This document shows, piece by piece, positions 1-6,004 of a DNA stretch of 6,035 nt. Numbering within the stretch: position 1 is the first letter of the stretch; each line of letters starts with the position of its first letter. The position numbers and the translations under genes were made by a program. Below the pieces are notes generated by a model, which did not search any database, had not been told where the DNA came from, and was given only the letters and a program-made list of their open reading frames with translations. The stretch is taken from positions 1 through 6,035 of the forward strand of contig CADATR010000111.1 of assembly GCA_902790885.1 (NCBI GenBank), written 5' to 3'. The stretch is from an uncultured Eubacteriales bacterium (lineage in GTDB: Bacteria; Bacillota_A; Clostridia; Peptostreptococcales; Anaerovoracaceae).

Positions 1-735
1 CTTCAGGATGAAGCCTATGACAGGGGCATGTCACTGCTTGATGACGAATCCGGAAAAGGCGATTTCGTTATAGTGGAGATAAACGACTCTCATGAGGGCG
101 TGCTGGGAATAGTCGCCGGTAAGCTCAGAGAGAAGATAAACAGACCTGTTGTTGTGATCTCCAGAAACGGTGACACATATAAAGGTACAGGCAGATCGAT
201 CCCGGGCGTGAATCTCTACGAGATGCTCGATAAATACAGGAAGAGATTCATCAGCTTCGGAGGGCACAGCGCCGCATGCGGATTTACGATCGATGCTGCC
301 GGCATGGAAAGTCTGCGGCGCGAGCTTAATGAAGATATTCAGGCTAAGTTCGATGAGGATCCCGGTATTTTCGATGAGATCCATGCCAGTGATGCTGAAA
401 TAAAGGCGGACGACATCGACCTCGAACTTGCTGAAGCTCTTCAGATGCTGGAGCCATGCGGCAAGGACAATGAGGTTCCTGTTTTCGTGATCCGCAATGC
501 TGTGGTCAGAGGCTGGAGATTTCTTAAGGATGATGATAAAATGGCCAGGTTCACACTTGTAACAGGCGACGGCAGAAGCATAGATTCCGTCATCTTCAGG
601 AATGCTGCGGAAGCGTATGAAGCTGTGAATGAGGGTGACGTGGACATATACTGTAATATTGAGATTAATACCTGGAGAGATGTAAGAAAGGCGCAGGTGA
701 TAGCCAGAGAGATACTGCCTGCGGGGACTGAGTAA
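1..735 (+). CDS. recJ: Single-stranded-DNA-specific exonuclease RecJ, C-terminal part (5' end outside window)
   Basis: RecJ degrades single-stranded DNA 5' to 3' in recombinational and mismatch repair in the cytoplasm. The reading frame is open from base 1 (residues LQDEAYDRG precede the first ATG at 28), so the gene starts upstream and 28 is not the true start. Seen here is the DHHA1 half: an SHEGVLGIVAGKL stretch (about 88-126) matching the family's WHxGVIGIVAxRL motif, then GRSIPGVNLYEML (190-228), then GGHSAACGF (259-285), the hallmark glycine/histidine motif. A C-terminal OB-like domain follows, with EPCGKDNEVPVF (about 451-486) matching the usual GPxGxGNPxPxF segment. The catalytic DHH domain with its metal-binding aspartates is not in the window, so activity cannot be judged. 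The family tryptophan before the motif histidine is Ser here. The TAA stop shares one base with the next start. A second, RecJ-like paralogue is a possible alternative, since many Bacillota carry more than one. Confidence 0.93.
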   Translation, partial: LQDEAYDRGMSLLDDESGKGDFVIVEINDSHEGVLGIVAGKLREKINRPVVVISRNGDTYKGTGRSIPGVNLYEMLDKYRKRFISFGGHSAACGFTIDAAGMESLRRELNEDIQAKFDEDPGIFDEIHASDAEIKADDIDLELAEALQMLEPCGKDNEVPVFVIRNAVVRGWRFLKDDDKMARFTLVTGDGRSIDSVIFRNAAEAYEAVNEGDVDIYCNIEINTWRDVRKAQVIAREILPAGTE

Positions 736-2027
736 TGCACGAAGATCTGATCAAGGAAATCAATGAAGATAAAAAGATGGGTCTGGAACTTTCAGACACA
801 GCTTATTATAACGTGGATGACGGAGTGACAGATGAGCCTCTTCTCGGCGAAGAAGAAGAGCTGCCTGAAACCAGCGTCAGACCAAAGAAGAGACGCGGAA
901 CCATAGCTGCGTTCCTGCTTGGAGCTCTCACATGTCTCGCAGTGATAACGCTTTGCACCCAGGTGTTTGGCCTCGGTCATTTTGTGACAGATAAAAAGTA
1001 TGACTATTACAGGGATATCGATAAGTCATACGGCAAGTACTACCAGATAATGAAGATGATAGGCGAAGACCCTATCGCAGAGACTCAGCCTGAGGATATA
1101 AGTGATGAGCAGCTGAAGGAGATTGTCAGCAGCATAGGCGATCCTTATGCCGAATATTACACGGCCTCAGAATACGCGGAGCTTGAAAAGAGATATATGG
1201 GTGACTACGTCGGCGTAGGAGTCGGGGTAGCGCAGGACGGTGAAAATGTTGTGATCATGACGGTATTTGAGGATACTCCTGCTGCTGAAGCCGGAATCAA
1301 AGCCGAAGATGTCATAGTGAAGGTCGACGGAAAAGAGCCTGCGGATGTTGACGATGCAGTCAGCATGATCACCGGAGAAGCGGGTACTAAGGTCACGCTT
1401 ACAGTAAAACGAGGAGATGAAACGCTGGATTTTGATCTCACCAGGCAGAAAATCGAGACTGATTCTGTACTGTACGATGTGCTAGAAGATCACCCGGAGG
1501 TGGGTTATATCAGGATCTCTTCGTTCATAAAGGGAACAGATGATGAGTTCAAGCTGGCAGTAAAGGACCTCAAGTCAAAGGGATGCAGCAAGTTCATTCT
1601 TGATCTGAGGGACAACGGGGGAGGACTTACCGATCCGAGCATAGAGATAGCGGATTATCTGCTGCCTGCCTGCAGGATCATGAGCGAGAATACAAAAGAC
1701 GGTTCAGAGACAGTGCATAAATCAGATGCAAGCTCTGCTGATCTTGAAATGGTGATACTCGTAAACGAGAACACGGCAAGTGCGTCCGAGATACTGACTG
1801 CTGCGCTTCAGGATAACGATGCCGGAGCTGTGATCGGAACAAAGACATACGGAAAAGGCGTAACGCAGATGATGCACCGTTTCGATGACGGGACCGCGGT
1901 AAAGATAACCGTGACAGAGTACTTCAGACCTAACGGCAAGAGTGTCAACGGCATTGGCATCACTCCTGACATAGAGGCAGAAGGTGAAGAGGTCATTGAG
2001 GAGGCACTTAAGGAACTCGAACAGTGA
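735..2027 (+). CDS. S41 family C-terminal processing peptidase (CtpA/CtpB-like), membrane-anchored, with PDZ domain
   Basis: This is a carboxy-terminal processing serine protease that cuts exported or membrane proteins near their C-termini. The 430-residue protein has an acidic cytoplasmic tail of about 54 residues ending in KKRR (51-54), one transmembrane segment (about 56-77), an extracytoplasmic N-terminal region, a PDZ domain (about 155-235, with YVGVGVGV, TPAAEAGI and GDETLDFDL), and the S41 catalytic domain (about 245-415). The Ser/Lys dyad is visible: Ser349 in NTASASEI and Lys374 in TYGKG, 25 residues apart as in E. coli Prc (S452/K477). The DLRDNGGGL strand (290-298) is also typical. 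The ATG start overlaps the recJ stop by one base and has GGGGA at 723-727 with 7 bases spacing, so translation is probably coupled. Whether it is the ctpA or the ctpB (sporulation signalling) type cannot be decided here. The substrate is unknown. Confidence 0.94.
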   Translation: MHEDLIKEINEDKKMGLELSDTAYYNVDDGVTDEPLLGEEEELPETSVRPKKRRGTIAAFLLGALTCLAVITLCTQVFGLGHFVTDKKYDYYRDIDKSYGKYYQIMKMIGEDPIAETQPEDISDEQLKEIVSSIGDPYAEYYTASEYAELEKRYMGDYVGVGVGVAQDGENVVIMTVFEDTPAAEAGIKAEDVIVKVDGKEPADVDDAVSMITGEAGTKVTLTVKRGDETLDFDLTRQKIETDSVLYDVLEDHPEVGYIRISSFIKGTDDEFKLAVKDLKSKGCSKFILDLRDNGGGLTDPSIEIADYLLPACRIMSENTKDGSETVHKSDASSADLEMVILVNENTASASEILTAALQDNDAGAVIGTKTYGKGVTQMMHRFDDGTAVKITVTEYFRPNGKSVNGIGITPDIEAEGEEVIEEALKELEQ

Positions 2028-2593
2028 TAATATATTATACGGATAAATACGAAAACAGCAGGGGTGAAAGCCATGAGCTGCTAAGGAAAGCTCTCGCTGT
2101 ACATACCGGAGATGAAAAGCTGGCAGAATCGCTGACCGGAGCGTTGAAGAAAGGAGAACACGGCAAGCCGTATATAGACGGCTTCAGCTGCTTCTCCATT
2201 TCTCATACAGGAAACTTCTGGGCTGTTCTTATCGCTGAACATGAATGCGGACTTGATATACAGCTCGGCAGAAAAAGCGATTTCAGAGCTATAGCCGAAA
2301 GATGGTTCGCTCCTGAGGACGCAGCAAGTATAGCAGAGGCAGCTAAGCAGGATAGTGACAGCGCATATGATGAATTCTTCCGCCTCTGGGCAAGGCGCGA
2401 AGCGCTTACAAAGGCTGTCGGCGGCACGGTCTATGATCCGGGACTTCCTGCTGTTCAGCATGAGCATGCCGAGGCAGAAGGGAAGACTTATACGATAACT
2501 GATATCAGACTGCCTGGCAATGTGCAGATATATGCTGCTGTATGCGTTGAAGGAACAGCATCAGAAAGCGTACCGGAATACAGATATTTATGA
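2024..2593 (+). CDS. 4'-phosphopantetheinyl transferase, Sfp/AcpT superfamily
   Basis: The family transfers the 4'-phosphopantetheine arm of CoA to a serine of acyl-, peptidyl- or aryl-carrier proteins. The 189-residue protein carries the superfamily signatures in order: KPYIDGFSCFSISHTGNFW (48-66), with the Ser60-His61 pair expected to contact CoA; GLDIQ (76-80), with the metal-binding Asp78; WFAPED (94-99); and FFRLWARREALTKAVGG (118-134), matching FxxxWxxKEAxxKxxG with Glu126 and Lys130. The usual second acidic residue of GxDxE is Gln80. At 189 residues it is somewhat shorter than Sfp (about 225). The GTG start (4-base GTGA overlap with the protease stop) is chosen because IIYYTD begins the first beta strand and AAGGA at 2010-2014 sits 9 bases upstream. 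No carrier protein or synthase is visible nearby, so the target (fatty-acid ACP or a specialised carrier) is open. Confidence 0.88.
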   Translation: MIIYYTDKYENSRGESHELLRKALAVHTGDEKLAESLTGALKKGEHGKPYIDGFSCFSISHTGNFWAVLIAEHECGLDIQLGRKSDFRAIAERWFAPEDAASIAEAAKQDSDSAYDEFFRLWARREALTKAVGGTVYDPGLPAVQHEHAEAEGKTYTITDIRLPGNVQIYAAVCVEGTASESVPEYRYL

Positions 2594-3123
2594 ACGATTC
2601 ATACAAGGAAAAAAATAACAGAAAGACTGCCATCGAGACAGCATACACCTTTCTTGCAGCCAGGATGCGTACTTCCGCTGAGGTCAGAAAGCACCTTGAA
2701 GGCAAAGGCTACAGCAGGGATGAGATAAATGAAGCGGTCAACGAGCTTATAGGCATGAGATATCTTGATGACTATCTTTTTGCGCTAAGGTATTATGAAT
2801 ATAATCATGAGAAAAAGCGCGGAGTTCTCAGAGCAGAGCGTGAACTCATGGAAAAGGGCGTAGACAGGGACACAGCCCGCAACGCCAGGGAGGATTTCCT
2901 TTACGAAAACAGGATCAACGAGTTTGAGGATGCTCTCGACATAGCGCTGAAAGAAGTATTCGTGCAGTCGGATATATACGGAGAGCAGCCTGTCATGAAG
3001 ACGGTTGATGACAGGCTGACCGCCAAAATAGCGCGCAAGCTCGAAGGAAAGGGTTTTTCCAAGGGAGATATTTTCCGGGTGCTCGACAGTATCAGGAGAG
3101 AGGCGGAGGCATACAGTGAGTAG
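2590..3123 (+). CDS. recX: Regulatory protein RecX
   Basis: RecX binds RecA filaments and modulates (usually inhibits) RecA recombinase activity. The 177-residue, highly charged all-helical protein shows the family pattern of repeated three-helix units. The first unit (about 17-69) contains AYTFLAARMRTSAEVRKHL, EGKGYSRDEI and MRYLDDYLFALRY, which match the RTxxELxxKLxxKGY and GYLDDxxFA signatures. The second (about 72-125) has KRGVLRAERELMEKGVDRD. The third (about 142-170) has RLTAKIARKLEGKGFSKGDIFRVL. The ATG overlaps the preceding TGA by 4 bases (ATGA). Only a weak GGA at 2575-2577, 12 bases away, could serve as a ribosome site, so it probably depends on re-initiation after the transferase. 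recA is not in the window. recJ lies three genes upstream, so two recombination genes share the operon. Confidence 0.93.
   Translation: MNDSYKEKNNRKTAIETAYTFLAARMRTSAEVRKHLEGKGYSRDEINEAVNELIGMRYLDDYLFALRYYEYNHEKKRGVLRAERELMEKGVDRDTARNAREDFLYENRINEFEDALDIALKEVFVQSDIYGEQPVMKTVDDRLTAKIARKLEGKGFSKGDIFRVLDSIRREAEAYSE
3105..3109 (+). promoter_or_regulatory. Shine-Dalgarno fixing the GTG start of tcdA
   Basis: GGAGG lies 6 bases before the GTG at 3116, inside the last codons of recX. This supports the GTG start and hence the 8-base overlap of the two genes. No ATG offers an alternative in this frame before the conserved nucleotide-binding motif. Confidence 0.7.
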
Positions 3124-3793
3124 CAGCAGACATACGCGTACAAAAAAACTCATAGGCGAAGAAGGTCTTGAAAAGCTCAGATCATCTTCGGTTCTGATAG
3201 TCGGAGTAGGCGGTGTGGGTTCGTATGCCGCTGAAGCGATCGCCCGCGCGGGAGTCGGCCGCATCACGCTTATGGACGGCGACAGCGTGCAGCCTAGTAA
3301 TCTCAACAGGCAGCTGGTTGCACTTACGTCCACTCTCGGAAGAAACAAGGCCGAGGTAATGGCTGAAAGGATACGTGATATAGATCCGGAGACTGAAGTA
3401 ACAGCCCTGCCAAGGTTTTATGAAGAGTATGATGCGCTTGATCTCACTTCGTATGACTGGGTGATCGACGCCATCGACAGTGTGATCGCCAAGACATCAC
3501 TCATAGAGACCGCTGTAAACAAGGGCGTCAACATAATTTCGGCCATGGGCGCCGCAGGCAAGTTCGGGACAGCCTTCAAAGTGGCGGATATATCAAAGAC
3601 TTCAACATGTCCGCTCGCGAAGGTGATGCGCAAGAGGCTCAGGGACATAGGGATAGAGCATCTGCCGGTCGTTTACTCCGAGGAGAAACCTGTACCCCGC
3701 GACGGTGAACTCGGGACCCTCAGTTATGTGCCGGGTTCTGCAGGCCTTTGCCTTGCGGGGCATGTGATAAGATCGATCGCTTCCAGAGATTAA
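3116..3793 (+). CDS. tcdA: tRNA threonylcarbamoyladenosine dehydratase, TcdA/YgdL (HesA/MoeB/ThiF, E1-like)
   Basis: TcdA uses ATP to cyclise the t6A nucleoside at tRNA position 37 into ct6A, which aids decoding of ANN codons. The 225-residue protein has the E1-like Rossmann fold: LIVGVGGVGSYAAEAIARAGVG (27-48) with the glycine-rich ATP loop, the DGD motif (54-56) at the end of the next strand, SNLNRQ (61-66) with the arginine used in adenylation, RNKAE (76-80), and DAIDSVIAKTSLI (118-130). The TcdA-specific tail follows: ISAMGAAGKFGTAFKVADISKT (140-161), CPLAKVMRKRLRDIGI (165-180), VVYSEEKP (185-192) and GTLSYVPGSAGL (200-211). These separate it from MoeB and ThiF, whose zinc-binding CxxC pairs are absent. 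It is shorter than E. coli TcdA (268 residues). It overlaps recX by 8 bases. The t6A synthesis genes that make its substrate (tsaB, C, D, E) are not visible. Confidence 0.92.
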   Translation: MSSSRHTRTKKLIGEEGLEKLRSSSVLIVGVGGVGSYAAEAIARAGVGRITLMDGDSVQPSNLNRQLVALTSTLGRNKAEVMAERIRDIDPETEVTALPRFYEEYDALDLTSYDWVIDAIDSVIAKTSLIETAVNKGVNIISAMGAAGKFGTAFKVADISKTSTCPLAKVMRKRLRDIGIEHLPVVYSEEKPVPRDGELGTLSYVPGSAGLCLAGHVIRSIASRD

Positions 3794-3803
3794 AGAATGC
3801 AAT

Positions 3804-3808
3804 GGAGG
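3804..3808 (+). promoter_or_regulatory. Shine-Dalgarno fixing the GTG start of the metallophosphoesterase
   Basis: A GGAGG sits 7 bases before the GTG at 3816, in the 22-base gap after the tcdA stop. It marks this GTG as the true start, which places the DLH metal motif at residues 8-10, as expected for the family. Confidence 0.75.
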
Positions 3809-3815
3809 ATAGACG

Positions 3816-4532
3816 GTGAGGATTTTTGCTGCAGCAGACCTGCATCTGTCGTTCGATGAGAATATCGATAAGCCTATGAACAAGTTCGGCCCGGGGTGGG
3901 AAGACCATCCGGACAGGCTGAAATACAACTGGGAAAGAATGGTGACTGATGAAGACATCGTGCTTATCCCAGGCGATATATCATGGGCCTTGAGGATCGA
4001 TGAAGCGATCGCTGACTTTGACTGGATCCACGCTCTGCCGGGCAAAAAGATACTTTCAAAAGGCAATCACGATCTCTGGTGGTCGAGGATACAGTACCTG
4101 AATTCGCTTTATGATGATATAATATTTCTGCAGAATGAATGCTATGTAGTTGAGAGCGAAAACATAGTGATCACAGCTTCAAGGGGCTGGCCGTATCCGG
4201 GCTCGGACGAGTATACTGAGCATGACGAAAAGATATATGCAAGAGAGCTGGGAAGGATGAAGCTCGGGCTCGATGCGGCGAAGAGAGAAGCTCCGGACTC
4301 GCGCATTATCACTTGTCTGCACTATCCTCCTGCAGGTCCTGCAGGCAGGGAGACGGAGTTCACAAAGCTTCTTGAGGAATACAATGTCTGGAAGTGTGTG
4401 TACGGACATCTGCATGGAATGCCTGCATATAACACAGGCATAAGAGGCATCTTCAGAGGCATAGAGTATATACTTGCATCATATGACTATATCGGTGGAA
4501 AGCCTAAATTAATATACGAAGGTACTGGATAA
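3816..4532 (+). CDS. Calcineurin-like metallophosphoesterase of unknown substrate
   Basis: This is a cytoplasmic dinuclear-metal phosphohydrolase: there is no signal peptide and no membrane segment. All five metallophosphoesterase motifs are present in the 238 residues: Asp8-x-His10 (DLH) directly after the first strand MRIFAAAD; Gly53-Asp54 (IPGDISWAL); Gly83-Asn84-His85-Asp86 (SKGNHDLWW); His169 in CLHYPP; and Gly198-x-His200 region YGHLHG (196-201). The protein therefore looks catalytically intact. The GNHDLWW and GDISWAL context resembles the predicted phosphohydrolases of COG1768, which is widespread in Clostridia and has no well-defined substrate; this assignment is from memory of the family and not a search. 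The sequence does not tell protein phosphatase, nucleotidase and phosphodiesterase apart. It lies 22 bases after tcdA and 13 bases before the carboxypeptidase gene, within the same apparent operon. Confidence 0.87.
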   Translation: MRIFAAADLHLSFDENIDKPMNKFGPGWEDHPDRLKYNWERMVTDEDIVLIPGDISWALRIDEAIADFDWIHALPGKKILSKGNHDLWWSRIQYLNSLYDDIIFLQNECYVVESENIVITASRGWPYPGSDEYTEHDEKIYARELGRMKLGLDAAKREAPDSRIITCLHYPPAGPAGRETEFTKLLEEYNVWKCVYGHLHGMPAYNTGIRGIFRGIEYILASYDYIGGKPKLIYEGTG

Positions 4533-4545
4533 AGGGACGTAAAAA

Positions 4546-5889
4546 GTGGCGGAAGAGAAGGGAAAGAGATACAGCAAAAAAAAGGTAAGGATCAACTACA
4601 GAAAGGCAGCCCGCGCACTGGTGCTGCTTATTCTTGTGCTCACAATAGTATCCTCGTATCTGCCTGTGACTCTCGGCAGCGGGATGTCTTATGACCGCAG
4701 TCTCATAAGACCATGCGGCGAGGCAGGATCAAAAGCACCGGGGATAAGGGCACAGGCTGCGATCATGTATTCCACAGATCTTGACATGCCGGTATACGAA
4801 AAAAATGCTGACCAGCGCATGGAGCCGTACAGCATAACAAAGATCCTTACATGTTATCTTGCGCTGGAAAATCTGGATCCAGACACCGAGGTCACAGCTT
4901 CGGAGAATGCATGCAGAGAACTGGAAGACGGCATGGAGCTTGAGCTTTCACCCGGCGAGATATCCAGAGCTATGGATCTTATATACGCAGCAATGATGAT
5001 GTCCGCAAATGATGCGACGATCGCTCTCGGTGAGGCTGTATCCGGCAGCGAAAAAGATTTTGTTGATCTGATGAACAAAACGGCTCAGAAATGGGGCTGT
5101 GATAATACCAATTTTGTCAACACCAATGGCTGGCAGAACAAAAACCATTACACGACAGCCCGGGATATGGCTGTCATCACGAAGCACTGTTTCGAGAACG
5201 AGAAGCTAAGAGAGATAGCTCTGACAAAAGAGTACACCATGCCGGCTACCAACATGAGCGGAAAGCTGAAGATGGAGAACGCTCTGCTTAAGGCCACTAA
5301 TAATCTTGAGGGGATAACATTCGGAAAAACGGGGAGCTGGTCTGACAGCCAGTGCTCTATAACACTGGGATTCGAGGAGAGCGGACTCAATGCGATCATA
5401 GTGCTTCTGGGTGATACTTCAAAGGGCAGACAGTCAGATCCGCGCATCCTCATCAAGGCTGCTCATGATCTTACTCCGGGATTTATTGTCACAGATAGCG
5501 ATAAAAACGTCTGCAACACATGGGTAAAGCACGGTGTTAAGCCGAAAGTGCCGCTTGATGTAAAAGGCCTCAGATATGCATATCCGAAAAACCAGAAGGC
5601 GGGCGGCATAAAGATAAAGACCGAAATGGATATACTGGAGGCGCCGGTCAAAAAGGGAGAAAAAGCAGGTAAATTCTATGTTTATGCCAACAAGGAGGAA
5701 GTCGGAGAAGGCTACCTGTATGCCGGCGAGGATATAGAGGAGGGATGGCTGCCTTCATACCTTTATATCTCAAACCGAAAGACTGCGGCTGTGGGAATAC
5801 TGATAGCGCTGGTTATCCTTCTGGGGTTTGTTCTGCAGAAGAGAGATGACCTGCTCAGAAGAAGAAAAAAGAAAGCATCTGCAGAATAA
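4546..5889 (+). CDS. Membrane-anchored D-alanyl-D-alanine carboxypeptidase (peptidase S11, DacF/PBP5-like)
   Basis: The enzyme removes the terminal D-Ala from peptidoglycan pentapeptides outside the membrane and so limits cross-linking. The 447-residue protein starts with a basic stretch (5-23), then a signal/anchor helix (about 24-43). The penicillin-binding catalytic domain (about 66-305) shows all three active-site motifs: Ser96-x-x-Lys99 (SITK), Ser153-Ala-Asn155 (SAN) and Lys261-Thr-Gly263 (KTG). A PBP5-C-like beta-rich domain follows (about 311-405). The C-terminus is a hydrophobic helix (about 413-430) followed by RKKK-type basic residues, which by the positive-inside rule would end in the cytoplasm. 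This is a full membrane span instead of the amphipathic helix of E. coli PBP5. The GTG start has AGGGA at 4533-4537, 8 bases upstream. A run of eight A (4576-4583) lies in codons 11-13. It is the last gene of the visible operon. The choice among dacA, dacF and dacB cannot be made here. Confidence 0.92.
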   Translation: MAEEKGKRYSKKKVRINYRKAARALVLLILVLTIVSSYLPVTLGSGMSYDRSLIRPCGEAGSKAPGIRAQAAIMYSTDLDMPVYEKNADQRMEPYSITKILTCYLALENLDPDTEVTASENACRELEDGMELELSPGEISRAMDLIYAAMMMSANDATIALGEAVSGSEKDFVDLMNKTAQKWGCDNTNFVNTNGWQNKNHYTTARDMAVITKHCFENEKLREIALTKEYTMPATNMSGKLKMENALLKATNNLEGITFGKTGSWSDSQCSITLGFEESGLNAIIVLLGDTSKGRQSDPRILIKAAHDLTPGFIVTDSDKNVCNTWVKHGVKPKVPLDVKGLRYAYPKNQKAGGIKIKTEMDILEAPVKKGEKAGKFYVYANKEEVGEGYLYAGEDIEEGWLPSYLYISNRKTAAVGILIALVILLGFVLQKRDDLLRRRKKKASAE

Positions 5890-5904
5890 ACACGCGCTTT
5901 TAAC

Positions 5905-5947
5905 AAAAACAGCAAGAATTCCCCCATTCTCTATAGGGAACCTGCTG
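5905..5947 (-). terminator. Imperfect hairpin with a T run on the minus strand; possible intrinsic terminator
   Basis: Outer arms CAGCA (5910-5914) and TGCTG (5943-5947) and inner arms TTCCC (5919-5923) and GGGAA (5936-5940) pair, with an internal loop of AGAA against CC and a 12-base apical loop. Read on the minus strand, the stem is followed by TTTTT (5909-5905) and then GTTAAAAG, the layout of an intrinsic terminator for a convergent minus-strand transcript. On the plus strand the stem is followed by AAAAAG, with no U run, so it is a poor terminator for the operon but could still protect the 3' end of its mRNA. The broken stem keeps confidence low. Confidence 0.4.
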
Positions 5948-5952
5948 AAAAA

Positions 5953-5969
5953 GTTACTACAGCTGTAAC
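5953..5969. promoter_or_regulatory. Inverted repeat with TACAGCTGTA core; candidate CopY/BlaI-type operator
   Basis: TACAGCTGTA at 5958-5967 is a perfect 10-base palindrome. It fits the TACA-NN-TGTA pattern known for CopY 'cop boxes' and shared with BlaI/MecI operators. Overlapping it are GTTAC (5953-5957) and GTAAC (5965-5969), a second pairing of the same site. The match to the pattern is direct; the assignment to a repressor family is inference, because no regulator gene is visible and only one full copy occurs. Confidence 0.35.
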
Positions 5970-5986
5970 CAATATTACATTAACAA

Positions 5987-6002
5987 CGCTAAACTGTTAG
6001 CG
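5987..6002. repeat. Inverted repeat CGCTAA-ACTG-TTAGCG
   Basis: Six-base perfect arms (5987-5992 and 5997-6002) flank a 4-base spacer. In RNA it would form a small stem-loop, which can be lengthened by pairing ACAA (5983-5986 region) with TTGT past a two-base bulge. The plus-strand flank is CTTTGTATAC, too weak a T run to call a terminator with confidence. It may instead be a protein-binding dyad. Confidence 0.4.
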
Positions 6003-6004
6003 CT

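Larger units (their letters stand above)
1..5889 (+). other. Apparent seven-gene co-directional operon (distal part)
   Basis: All seven genes are on one strand. Junctions are: 1-base overlap (recJ/protease), 4-base GTGA overlap (protease/transferase), 4-base ATGA overlap (transferase/recX), 8-base overlap (recX/tcdA), 22-base gap, and 13-base gap. None of the gaps has room for a promoter or a hairpin followed by a T run. This supports co-transcription and translational coupling of at least the first five genes. Promoters hidden inside coding sequence cannot be excluded. The operon promoter is outside the window. Confidence 0.8.

Noticed and set aside
31..384. Minus-strand ORF of 117 residues opposite recJ
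   Set aside because: It is a shadow of the recJ frame, which carries the DHHA1 motifs.
3142..3148. Programmed -1 frameshift at the slippery A AAA AAA heptamer in tcdA
   Set aside because: The -1 frame meets TGA at 3169-3171, and I see no clear downstream stimulatory structure. A functional product is unlikely.
2785..3348. Long minus-strand ORF of 187 residues opposite recX and tcdA
   Set aside because: It is antisense to two genes with clear family motifs, has no recognisable motif itself, and spans their junction. Its length reflects the codon bias of the plus-strand genes.
3602..4066. Minus-strand ORF of 154 residues opposite the tcdA and phosphoesterase junction
   Set aside because: It overlaps two well-supported genes on the other strand, and its translation shows no known domain.
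5763..5927. Minus-strand ORF of 54 residues beginning with ATG at 5927 and running into the carboxypeptidase 3' end
   Set aside because: There is no Shine-Dalgarno upstream, it is mostly antisense to a confident gene, its Phe/Leu-rich start is the complement of Lys/Arg-rich codons, and a likely minus-strand terminator lies inside it.
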